10,300 bases of DNA from Deltaproteobacteria bacterium (GTDB taxonomy: Bacteria > Desulfobacterota > Anaeroferrophillalia > Anaeroferrophillales > Tharpellaceae). The DNA lies in NCBI GenBank assembly GCA_030633185.1, contig DAOVTG010000074.1:1-10300 (forward strand), read 5' to 3'. The notes below the pieces were generated by a model. That model had not been told where the DNA came from. It saw only the letters and a list, made by a program, of their open reading frames with translations, and searched no databases. Made by a program: the position numbers and the translations under genes. Of the stretch, positions 1 to 6,733 are shown one piece after another (within the stretch, counting starts at the first letter, position 1; the number at the start of each line of letters is the position of its first letter).

Positions 1-140
1 AAAGTCCGATCTACTGCGCTGTTGTGGTTTTTCAGGCACTCGACATACTACATGTATGGTCTCGCGCCTGAAAAACCACAACATCTTGTATATCGAAATT
101 TTTACTTAGCCATCCCGTGACTTTTTACGAGGGCATCAAG
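1..140 (+). repeat. Palindromic repeat element, copy 1 (truncated by window edge)
   Basis: This stretch matches positions 10123-10263 in the same orientation. The right part (50-140) differs at only about 3 of 91 positions; the left part is much more diverged. It contains a perfect inverted repeat: GTTGTGGTTTTTCAGGC at 21-37 pairs with 66-82, and 20/83 can add one more pair. The 28-nt loop has a smaller inverted repeat (CATAC 44-48, GTATG 54-58). The first bases (AAAGTC) are complementary to GACTTT at 119-124, which fits the end of a terminal inverted-repeat arm whose remainder lies left of the window. The homology stops at the end of the CATCAAG motif. I infer a short non-coding mobile or REP-like element; it encodes nothing visible. 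Confidence 0.85.
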
Positions 141-160
141 TGATAAGCAAGAGGATATTG

Positions 161-1420
161 ATGACGGAAAAGAAACTCCCCTTCTCCCAAGAGCAGGTTA
201 AAGATATCGCAAAAAGCTATCCCAGCCCTTTTTATATCTACGATGAGGCGGCGATAATTGAGAATATTGGTGCCCTGAAAGAGGCTTTTTCCTGGGCTGA
301 CTTTAAGGAGTATTTCGCCGTTAAAGCGACGCCGAACCCCTTTCTCATGAAACTCTTGAAGCGAGTCGGGGTCGGGGCTGACTGTTCTTCACTGCCGGAA
401 CTTATGCTGGCCGAAAAAGTCGGTATCGTGGGAGAGAATATCATGTTCACCTCCAACGACACCCCGGCTTCCGAGTATCGCAAGGCGACCGAACTCGGCG
501 CGATTATCAACTTCGATGATATCAGCCACCTGAAATTTTATGAAGAGCGTGTCGGAGAGTTGCCGGAGCTTGTCTGTTTTCGCTATAATCCGGGCCGGGC
601 CAAAGAGGGCAACCTGATTATCGGCCGTCCCGAAGAGGCCAAATACGGCTTTACCAGAGAGCAGCTCTTTGCCGGATATCGTTACTGTCAGGAGAGAGGC
701 GTCAACCGTTTCGGCATCCACACGATGGTCGCCTCAAACGAACTTGATTACACCTACTTTATCGAAACCGCTGAAATTCTTTTTACGTTGGTGCAAGAGA
801 TTTCTCAAGAACTTGAGCTCAACTTTGAGTTCGTCAATCTCGGCGGCGGTATCGGCATCCCCTACCGGCCCGAAGATAAGGCGGTCGACCTGGTTAAAGT
901 CGGCAGCGGCATCCGGGAAAAATATGAAGAGCTTATTTTAGGGGCGGGGTTGCCGAACTTAAAGATCTATATGGAGTGCGGACGCATGGTAACCGGCCCT
1001 TTCGGCTACCTGGTAACCCGAGCCTTGCATATCAAGAAAACCTATAAAACCTATCTCGGCGTTGATGCGACCATGGCCGATCTTATGCGGCCCGCCCTCT
1101 ACGGCGCCTACCACCATATTACGGTGCTCGGCCGTCAAGAGCAAGGCCCCAAAGTGATTTACGATGTTACCGGCTCGCTCTGCGAAAATAATGATAAATT
1201 CGCGATTGATCGGGAACTGCCAGAAGTTGAAACCGGTGACTATCTGGTCATCCACGACGCCGGAGCCCATGGTCACGCGATGGGTTTTAATTACAACGGC
1301 AAACTCCGTTCAGCCGAACTCCTGCTGCGAGCCGACGGCTCGATCAAACTAATTCGCCGGGCCGAGAACCTGGCCGACCTTTTTGCAACCCTCGATTTTG
1401 CCGAGTTGGAGAACTTTTAG
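161..1420 (+). CDS. lysA: Diaminopimelate decarboxylase (PLP-dependent, fold type III)
   Basis: This enzyme converts meso-2,6-diaminopimelate to L-lysine and CO2 in the cytoplasm, the last step of lysine synthesis. The 419-residue product has the expected order: an N-terminal alanine-racemase-like barrel with the PLP lysine in FAVKATPNP (K55), FGIHTMVASN (H187), the phosphate-binding NLGGGIGIPY (about 227-235), MECGR (271-275), then the C-terminal beta domain with GSLCENNDKFA (C341, E342) and GFNYNGKLRSAELLL (Y378). It belongs to a divergent LysA branch: ECGR replaces the usual EPGR and GAHGH replaces the usual GAY region, while GSLCENNDKF and YNGKLRSAELLL are typical of that branch. An in-frame GTG at 140 exists, but ATG 161 is preferred because GAGGA (151-155) lies 5 nt upstream and GTG 140 is the last base group of the repeat. 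A related decarboxylase such as carboxynorspermidine decarboxylase is less likely given the motifs. It converges with the PurF-like gene. Confidence 0.9.
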   Translation: MTEKKLPFSQEQVKDIAKSYPSPFYIYDEAAIIENIGALKEAFSWADFKEYFAVKATPNPFLMKLLKRVGVGADCSSLPELMLAEKVGIVGENIMFTSNDTPASEYRKATELGAIINFDDISHLKFYEERVGELPELVCFRYNPGRAKEGNLIIGRPEEAKYGFTREQLFAGYRYCQERGVNRFGIHTMVASNELDYTYFIETAEILFTLVQEISQELELNFEFVNLGGGIGIPYRPEDKAVDLVKVGSGIREKYEELILGAGLPNLKIYMECGRMVTGPFGYLVTRALHIKKTYKTYLGVDATMADLMRPALYGAYHHITVLGRQEQGPKVIYDVTGSLCENNDKFAIDRELPEVETGDYLVIHDAGAHGHAMGFNYNGKLRSAELLLRADGSIKLIRRAENLADLFATLDFAELENF

Positions 1421-1427
1421 TGCCTTA

Positions 1428-1466
1428 CAGGTTATTTTCTTGTTTTTTTAACAAGAAAATAACCTG
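1428..1466. terminator. Strong AT-rich hairpin between convergent genes
   Basis: A perfect 17-bp stem (1428-1444 with 1450-1466) closes a 5-nt T loop, starting 8 bases after the lysA stop. There is no clear T tract after the stem on either strand, so it is not a textbook intrinsic terminator. Its position between two convergent genes still suggests a bidirectional terminator or mRNA 3' end stabiliser. A second small stem (1467-1471 with 1476-1480) follows directly. Confidence 0.55.
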
Positions 1467-1508
1467 ATAAGAGCACTTATTTGCGGGCCTGGCAGTAACT
1501 TTTGGGTT

Positions 1509-1525
1509 GCGGAAGTAATTCCCGC
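1509..1525 (-). terminator. Short hairpin just after the PurF-like stop
   Basis: Two bases beyond the minus-strand TAA (1529-1527) there is a stem of GCGGAA (1509-1514) with TTCCCGC (1519-1525), carrying one bulged C and a 4-nt loop. No T tract follows on the minus strand, so a role as transcript end is only suggested by position. Confidence 0.3.
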
Positions 1526-1526
1526 A

Positions 1527-2930
1527 TTAATCGTAACTCGAACCATCAAAACAGTGGGTGCAGAGTTTTTCTTTGGGCAAACCAATTGCTTGCACGAGGT
1601 CGTCTAAGTGCTGGTAGCGCAGAGAAGTCAGGTGCAGGCGCTTGCGAATAACTTCAACCATGGCCAGATTTTTTTCTGATCCAGCGCAAGCGTATTCATC
1701 CAGATATTTATCATCCGCCCCCTCCAGCTCCTGAATAACACTGCGGCCAATCAGATCAAGGGTCGACCGGGAGGCGGAGAAGTTGAGAAACTCACAAGGA
1801 AATATCAGGGTCGGACAAGAGGGCCGCATGTGAACTTCCCGGGCTCCGTAATCGAAAAGAATTTTGACATTCTCTTTGAGTTGGGTACCGCGCACGATTG
1901 AATCATCACAAAACAACAGGCTTTTGCCGTCAATCAGCCGGGGCACCGGAAGAAGTTTCATTTTGGCGACCAGATCCCGTAAAGATTGATCCTGAGGCAT
2001 AAAACTGCGCGGCCAGGTTGGCGTATATTTGACAAAAGGGCGGCGATAGGGAATCTTTTTCGCATCGGCGTAACCAATCGCATGGCCGATACCGGAATCG
2101 GGAATCCCGCCGACGCAATCGCAAGCAACATCGTCATTTTTCGCCAGGCAGGCGCCGCAATTATTTCTGACCTCTTCAACATTGATCCCTTCATAATCCG
2201 ACGCGGGATAACCGAAATAGACCCAGAGAAAAGAGCATATCTGCATCTTATCGCCCGGCGGCAGCCGTTGTTCCCAACCCTCAGCCGTCATAAAAACCAC
2301 CTCTCCGGGGCCGACGAAATGGTCTATTTTAAAACCAAGATTGCTGAAAGCACAAGATTCCAAACTTACGGCAATCGCATTATCCCGGCGACCGAGAACC
2401 AGCGGCGTCCGGCCCAGTTTATCCCGGCCCGCATAAATTCCGGCATCGGTAAGCACCAGTAAAGAGCATGATCCCTTAATCGACTCCTGAACGTTGCGAA
2501 TACCGTCAACAAAATTTTCCTCATCACAGATCAACTTGGCCACGACTTCGGTGGGATTCATAATCCCGTTGGTCGTATCGGAAAAATAGTGGCGGTCGGA
2601 AAAAGCTTTTTTGACCAGCTCTTCCATATTGTTAATCTTACCGACCATAACAATGCCGAAATTGCCCATATGTGAGCCGATAATCAACGGTTGAGGGTCA
2701 GTATCACTGATCACCCCAATCCCCTTCTGACCTTCAAAAGAGCTCAGTTCCGATTCAAACTTGGTGCGAAAGTAGTTGTTTTCAAGATTGTGGATGGAGC
2801 GTTGAATTCCATGCGAGTTGCAAACCCCCATGCCGCCGCGTTTAGTACCTAAATGAGAATGATAATCAGTCCCGTAAAACAGCTCGGCAACACAATCTTC
2901 CTTTGAAACCAAGCCAAACATGCCTCCCAT
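1527..2930 (-). CDS. PurF-like amidophosphoribosyltransferase paralogue lacking the catalytic Cys
   Basis: The 467-residue protein has the PurF architecture: an N-terminal Ntn-type glutaminase-like domain (about 1-225) and a C-terminal type I phosphoribosyltransferase domain (about 255-400). The PRPP loop LLFCDDSIVRGT (338-349) and flanking IPDSG (276-280), RSFMPQ (308-313) and EVHMRP (365-370) are intact. Cysteines at 232 (CSFLWVYF), 379 (FPCEF), and 457/460 (CTHC) match the four Fe-S ligands known in Bacillus-type PurF. Real PurF starts MCG; this starts MGGMFG, so the nucleophile is absent, and the usual RYST and HNG glutamine-site motifs are VISDTD (73-78) and VGKIN (96-100). I infer it cannot use glutamine and may act with free ammonia or another function. 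I recall related proteins beginning MGG in other anaerobes, so this is probably a subfamily, not a mutation. ATG 2930 is chosen over 2996 because AAGGAGA sits just upstream and the homology starts there. Confidence 0.82.
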   Translation of the reverse strand: MGGMFGLVSKEDCVAELFYGTDYHSHLGTKRGGMGVCNSHGIQRSIHNLENNYFRTKFESELSSFEGQKGIGVISDTDPQPLIIGSHMGNFGIVMVGKINNMEELVKKAFSDRHYFSDTTNGIMNPTEVVAKLICDEENFVDGIRNVQESIKGSCSLLVLTDAGIYAGRDKLGRTPLVLGRRDNAIAVSLESCAFSNLGFKIDHFVGPGEVVFMTAEGWEQRLPPGDKMQICSFLWVYFGYPASDYEGINVEEVRNNCGACLAKNDDVACDCVGGIPDSGIGHAIGYADAKKIPYRRPFVKYTPTWPRSFMPQDQSLRDLVAKMKLLPVPRLIDGKSLLFCDDSIVRGTQLKENVKILFDYGAREVHMRPSCPTLIFPCEFLNFSASRSTLDLIGRSVIQELEGADDKYLDEYACAGSEKNLAMVEVIRKRLHLTSLRYQHLDDLVQAIGLPKEKLCTHCFDGSSYD

Positions 2931-2975
2931 GGAGTTCTCCTTCGTAGTTTTTACTATGCTAACAATAAATTTGGG

Positions 2976-3003
2976 AAAAAGGAGGCTCTCGGACAACCTC
3001 CCG
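2976..3003 (-). terminator. Candidate intrinsic terminator (or attenuator) upstream of PurF-like gene
   Basis: On the minus strand GGAGG (3001-2997) can pair with CCTCC (2985-2981), followed at once by TTTTT (2980-2976). This would end transcripts arriving from the radical SAM/exported-protein unit. GGCTC (3009-3005) can instead pair with GAGCC (2988-2984), and CTCCCGGGAG is itself a palindrome, so alternative folds compete with the terminator. The stem is short (5-6 bp), hence modest confidence. Confidence 0.45.
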
Positions 3004-3013
3004 GGAGCCGCTT

Positions 3014-3029
3014 ACTTTTTCCAAAAAGT
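3014..3029. repeat. 16-bp perfect palindrome in the intergenic gap
   Basis: ACTTTTT (3014-3020), CC, AAAAAGT (3023-3029) form a perfect inverted repeat between the exported-protein stop and the PurF-like start. Read on the minus strand it begins GTGACTTTTT, the same ten bases as in the edge repeats (GTGACTTTTTACGAG), so it could be a remnant of that family; it could equally be an operator or a terminator arm. Confidence 0.35.
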
Positions 3030-3074
3030 CACAAGCCCGCAATCTGCGCGCACTATCTAAATCTCATCCGCTTG

Positions 3075-3605
3075 TCAATCAATTTGCTGCAGAGTGTTGA
3101 GAGATTTCATGTAAAGCTTTATATCGGCTGAAGTCGTATCGTCATCCTTGGTAACGTAGGTTATTTTAATATGCTTATCACCTTGCACCACAAAGAGACT
3201 TAAGGCTTTCAAGCCTCCCAAGGGGCTGTTCCAGGAAAGCATCGAAAAGTGTGCTGGTATCCCATTTATAGTAGTTACTTCTTCTTTAAATACTGACGGG
3301 TTGTTAAGTATTTTAAGCCAACCCTTGAAAGCTTGAGTCAGGGAACGGTTATTGCCGTCCTGAATAGCTACATTAATATTGGGATAGAGTTTGCCGCCGC
3401 GCGAGCGACACAATAATATGCTCTCGCCAGAAAAAGCACCCTGTTTCCAGTTACCCGGAATCTCTATCTCATAATTGGTTCCCTTGATTTTTACGGGTGT
3501 AAGATCGGTCTCAGCAGCAAGCAGCGTTTGACTTCCCATGATCGCTATTATCATAAGCAGCACCAATAGATTGATGCTTTTTAAAATGATTCTTGCATAC
3601 CTCAT
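3075..3605 (-). CDS. Small exported protein, probable PsbP/DcrB-like fold
   Basis: The 176-residue product begins with a basic N-terminus and a hydrophobic stretch (about 7-28: IILKSINLLVLLMIIAIMG), with a likely signal peptidase I site near LLAA/ETD (about 30-31). No lipobox cysteine is present, so it is probably a free periplasmic protein. The mature part has the pattern of Mog1/PsbP/DcrB-like domains: a first strand YEIEIPGNWK (45-54), a middle NINVAIQD (76-83), a helix, then NGIPAHFS (114-121) and LSLFVVQGDKHIKITYVT (135-152), ending in a helix with MKSLNTLQ. This is fold recognition by eye; function is unknown. ATG 3605 is preferred over 3677 because AAGGAGG lies 6-7 nt upstream and the signal peptide starts there. 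It lies 81 bp downstream of the radical SAM gene on the same strand, so the two may be co-transcribed. Confidence 0.7.
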   Translation of the reverse strand: MRYARIILKSINLLVLLMIIAIMGSQTLLAAETDLTPVKIKGTNYEIEIPGNWKQGAFSGESILLCRSRGGKLYPNINVAIQDGNNRSLTQAFKGWLKILNNPSVFKEEVTTINGIPAHFSMLSWNSPLGGLKALSLFVVQGDKHIKITYVTKDDDTTSADIKLYMKSLNTLQQID

Positions 3606-3686
3606 ACTATCCTCCTTTGATATTCGGTCAGGCACTAAATAGTTCAGATATTCTGCGCTCCCATTAACCACAGCCATAGATAAGAG

Positions 3687-5333
3687 TCAACCATACATTT
3701 GATAGCGGCGTAAAAACTCTTGTATAAATTTTCGCGTCAGATCCAGTGCGGTTGGATGTTCGTAAACCTCGCCATCAGGCGTGATTCCGCGAAATATGCC
3801 ATCGTCAAAAAACCAACTGAGCAGTAAAACTCCTCTCTCGGTACGTTCTGCAGGCTCTTGACCCTCTGAGAAATTAAGCTTGCAGAATGGCCGGGCCGCG
3901 GGCAAGGCGATTTTGTCTTTCTGCAATAATTTGATGAAATTAATTATCCGACTCAAACGAAGCAGGGTTACACACTCTAAACGACTCGTCGTATGATTTA
4001 AGGGGAGAGTGCTGGAGCGCATCAGCGAGAGGTGCGGCGGCAGGATGCCGAGATCGGCGGCCCGCTTGTAATCAAGGCTTCCGGGAGCCGGATAGAAAAC
4101 CGACAATCCGACAATACTGTTTTGCCGGACCAGGCGCAAAAGATCGTTAAGCGTAGTTTCGGCGCACTGTCCGGGCGCACCGGCGATAATATAGGAGACC
4201 GCCTCAAGACCATATTTTTGACAAAGTTTCAGAGCCTGATCATGTGCCCGACCAACATCCGGGCGGCGAAACTGTTTAAGTTGCCCGCGATCAAAACTTC
4301 CGACCGCCAGGTTAAGAGTGCGAAACCCGGCATCACGCATAGTGACAATCATCGCCTCATCAAGGGCCGGGGGATAGAGCCCGTTCATGGCTCGCAACTC
4401 GAAATTATGGTTTTTTCGTAAAGCTGAAATTCCGGAGATCAGCTCCATAAACCAGGCCCTGTCAATAGTCAAATTTTCATCTTCAAAATCGATAAAGCCG
4501 ACATTCTCATCTAAAACCGCCCGCTCAATTTCGCGCAGAACCGACTTAACCCCTCTTTTCCGGTAAGGCAATCCACTATCGGCACTGACGGCACAATAAC
4601 TACAGCGCAAAGGACAACCCCGACTCGCCATAATCACCGCACTCCCCTGTTGCTTACGCCGGTAGAATGAGTGTTTCAGGAGGTGGGTTGCCGGAAGCGG
4701 TGAGTCATCCGGATCATCCATGACGGCCGGACTACTAATTTGAAGAGTACCGTTTTGACGACGCAAAACCAGTCCCGAAATTTTACTTAACCGCGCCAGA
4801 TCATCAGCCTGCCCGTTTTTTATGGCTGCCGCTAATTGCGGCAGGGGCTCCTCACCCTCTCCACGAATAACATAATCAACGGCTGAACAGGCCATAACCG
4901 TTTCCGGCAAGGCCGTGGCATGGTGACCACCAACCACAATTCGGCAATCGGGATGTTGCTTTTTGATGGCAACGGCAAGCTGTAAAGCACTTTTGTGATA
5001 AGGAGTAAAAAGAGCCGAGATACCGACCAGAAAAGCCCCGGACTCGCGCACCAGTTTTCCCAGATGGGCAAAACTGTAACCAAAATGTTTGTAGTTGTGA
5101 AACAGAGCAAATAACGAGGTGTCCGGTTTACCGAAATGCGGCTTAAGATATGCCATCTCCTCAGGCCAGGGAAGGAGTCTACTCTTATTGGTCGCCAGGC
5201 CATCAATAATCGTAACCGCAAATCCCTGTTCTTCGAGAGTTGCGCCAATACAGGCCAGACCATAAGGAATGGTGCGTTTGGCGGTCAGGAAAAAATCCTC
5301 GATCGGAGGCTGAACCAAAGCAATGTCAAACAT
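3687..5333 (-). CDS. B12-binding-domain radical SAM protein
   Basis: The 548-residue protein starts with a Rossmann-like cobalamin-binding-type domain (about 1-180): FDIALVQPP (2-10), IPYGLACIGATLEEQGF (22-38), VGISALFTPYH (103-113), VVGGHHATALPE (133-144) and IRGEGEEPLPQL (156-167). The radical SAM core follows, with ASRGCPLRCSYC supplying the 4Fe-4S cysteines C240, C244 and C247, then FIDFEDENLTID (280-291) and FYPAPGSLDY (413-422). A C-terminal extension (about 430-548) is unassigned. Such enzymes cleave S-adenosylmethionine to start radical chemistry, often methylation or rearrangement; the substrate here is unknown. The classic DxHxxG cobalamin motif is absent, as in many of this class. 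ATG 5333 is chosen because the family start motif begins there; an in-frame start at 5558 would run through the divergent promoter region and add 75 residues unlike the family. Met at 5354 is an alternative start. The Shine-Dalgarno site is weak. Confidence 0.88.
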   Translation of the reverse strand: MFDIALVQPPIEDFFLTAKRTIPYGLACIGATLEEQGFAVTIIDGLATNKSRLLPWPEEMAYLKPHFGKPDTSLFALFHNYKHFGYSFAHLGKLVRESGAFLVGISALFTPYHKSALQLAVAIKKQHPDCRIVVGGHHATALPETVMACSAVDYVIRGEGEEPLPQLAAAIKNGQADDLARLSKISGLVLRRQNGTLQISSPAVMDDPDDSPLPATHLLKHSFYRRKQQGSAVIMASRGCPLRCSYCAVSADSGLPYRKRGVKSVLREIERAVLDENVGFIDFEDENLTIDRAWFMELISGISALRKNHNFELRAMNGLYPPALDEAMIVTMRDAGFRTLNLAVGSFDRGQLKQFRRPDVGRAHDQALKLCQKYGLEAVSYIIAGAPGQCAETTLNDLLRLVRQNSIVGLSVFYPAPGSLDYKRAADLGILPPHLSLMRSSTLPLNHTTSRLECVTLLRLSRIINFIKLLQKDKIALPAARPFCKLNFSEGQEPAERTERGVLLLSWFFDDGIFRGITPDGEVYEHPTALDLTRKFIQEFLRRYQMYG

Positions 5334-5413
5334 GATTGTCCGCCCCTTTTGCATAATCGATTTTCCGTCCACACCATCCACTCTCCGTAGATGATTGAGC
5401 AGATCAAGTATAT

Positions 5414-5442
5414 AGCATAATTTGACCTCATTTTTAAGTAAA
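5414..5442 (-). promoter_or_regulatory. Candidate sigma-70-like promoter for the radical SAM unit
   Basis: On the minus strand TTTACT (5442-5437) and TATGCT (5419-5414) are spaced by 17 bp, each matching the consensus at 4 of 6 positions. It would give a leader of about 70-75 nt before ATG 5333 and supports that start over 5558. Confidence 0.4.
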
Positions 5443-5483
5443 AAATCGATGGAGATAAGTAAGGTGTCCCCGGAATAAAAAAG

Positions 5484-5512
5484 TTGACAAGGATGACCCT
5501 TTGAATTACATT
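5484..5512 (+). promoter_or_regulatory. Candidate sigma-70-like promoter for the RND efflux operon
   Basis: A perfect TTGACA (5484-5489) is followed after 17 bp by TACATT (5507-5512), 4 of 6 matches to the -10 consensus. Transcription would begin about 40 nt upstream of the adaptor ATG at 5561. No clear operator palindrome overlaps it. Confidence 0.45.
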
Positions 5513-5560
5513 TCATTTCGCTGATATAAATCAAATAATGGTTATTGTTGAGGGACAAAT

Positions 5561-6730
5561 ATGAGAGGCACTTCTTTGATCACAGCAACGGCTCTCCGTG
5601 GTGCCGGTGGGCTGGGACTCTTGATTTTTATTTTACTGTTAACCTTTTCGCCAATTGCCGACGCCGCCGCTCCGGGCACAAAAAAAGGGCCGCCGCCGCT
5701 GGTGAAAGTCACGCCGATTGTTGAACAGGAGATCAACCCGCCGACTGAATATGTGGGCCATGTTGAGGCGATTCAAAGCGTGGTGCTTCAGGCTCGGGTT
5801 AAAGGGTTTTTAGAACAGGTTAATTTTAAAGAAGGCAGTAACGTCCAGGTCGGTGATCTGCTTTACGTTATTGAACAAGCGCCCTACCAGGCCCGGGTCG
5901 CGGCAGATCAAGCCGGAGTTGCCCAGGCCCGGGCGACGCTGACTAAAACCAGTCAATATCTAAAAAGGGTTCGAAACGTCCGTTCCGGTGGAATATCCGC
6001 CTCAGACCTGGATACGGCGGTCGCCGAAGAGCTTTTGTCCAAAGCCCGGCTACTGGAGGCTCAGGCCGCCCTCAAACTCTCCGAACTTGATTTGGAATAC
6101 ACTAAAATACGAGCGCCAATCAGCGGCCGGATTGGCCGTACGGCGCTCACCCGAGGTAATCTCTGTGAGCCCAATTTCGGCCCCTTAGCCCGAATCGTCC
6201 AGCTCAATCCGATCCGAGTACTTTACTCGATCAGTGAAAATGATCTGACGGCCATCCAGGCCACCCTTAAAGACTCCTCTGACCAAAAAAAGATTCGCTC
6301 TCTGGTACCCCAAATCAAACTACTCAACAACAAAGTTCTGGAAAATAGCGGTCAAATCGATTTTATCGATAACGTCGTCGACCGGCAAACCGGCACTATC
6401 GCCGTCCGGGCCGTGTTTGACAATTCCAAAGGCCATCTGCTGCCGGGACAGTATGTCACGATTATGATCAGTCAAAGTCAGGGCGAGAAACTGCCGGTAA
6501 CCCCGCAAGCCGCAGTTTTACAAGATCGTGAAGGTCGTTATGTACTGGTGGTTGATCAGCTAAATCAGGTAGTTAAACAACGGATAACTACTGGATCGCT
6601 GGTCAACGGCAATCGCTGGGCCGTCACCTCCGGGCTCAAGGTTGGAGATTTAGTTATTATTCAGGGTTTACAGAAAGTCAAACCCGGACAAACCGTGAAA
6701 ACTACGCAGGACGAATCCCCTAAGAGGTAA
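5561..6730 (+). CDS. RND efflux periplasmic adaptor subunit (AcrA/MexA-type membrane fusion protein)
   Basis: The adaptor links an inner-membrane RND pump to an outer-membrane channel. The 389-residue protein starts with a signal peptide (hydrophobic 18-33, likely cut near ADA/AAPG at 33-36). It lacks a lipobox Cys, so unlike AcrA it is probably not lipid-anchored. Domain order is typical: membrane-proximal strand (PLVKVTPIVEQEI, 46-58), first lipoyl half (about 65-108), alpha hairpin (about 110-178, rich in Ala/Leu/Gln), second lipoyl half with IRAPISGRIGR (183-193), beta barrel (about 215-305, GHLLPGQYVT at 291-300) and C-terminal membrane-proximal domain (about 310-380). Length is normal for the family. 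GAGGG (5550-5554) lies 6 nt before the ATG. The permease gene starts 3 bp after the stop, so the two form an operon. The substrate cannot be read from sequence. Confidence 0.93.
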   Translation: MRGTSLITATALRGAGGLGLLIFILLLTFSPIADAAAPGTKKGPPPLVKVTPIVEQEINPPTEYVGHVEAIQSVVLQARVKGFLEQVNFKEGSNVQVGDLLYVIEQAPYQARVAADQAGVAQARATLTKTSQYLKRVRNVRSGGISASDLDTAVAEELLSKARLLEAQAALKLSELDLEYTKIRAPISGRIGRTALTRGNLCEPNFGPLARIVQLNPIRVLYSISENDLTAIQATLKDSSDQKKIRSLVPQIKLLNNKVLENSGQIDFIDNVVDRQTGTIAVRAVFDNSKGHLLPGQYVTIMISQSQGEKLPVTPQAAVLQDREGRYVLVVDQLNQVVKQRITTGSLVNGNRWAVTSGLKVGDLVIIQGLQKVKPGQTVKTTQDESPKR

Positions 6731-6733
6731 TTT

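Noticed and set aside
140..160. GTG 140 as the lysA start
   Set aside because: It lies at the end of the repeat with no Shine-Dalgarno site, whereas ATG 161 has GAGGA at a good distance.
1986..2462. Plus-strand 158-codon frame inside the PurF-like gene
   Set aside because: It is antisense to a well-conserved enzyme and has no domain or ribosome site; it is a shadow of codon bias.
2931..2996. Longer N-terminus for the PurF-like protein (22 extra residues from ATG 2996)
   Set aside because: A good Shine-Dalgarno site precedes ATG 2930, the family homology begins at MGG, and the extension overlaps the candidate terminator region.
3606..3677. 24-residue extension of the small exported protein
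   Set aside because: It would place the signal peptide internally, and the strong AAGGAGG site directly precedes ATG 3605.
4032..4421. Plus-strand 129-codon frame inside the radical SAM gene
   Set aside because: It is antisense to the radical SAM core, with no recognisable motif.
5334..5558. 75-residue N-terminal extension of the radical SAM protein
   Set aside because: It would start 3 bp from the divergent adaptor gene and run through both candidate promoters. The typical B12-binding start motif begins at ATG 5333.
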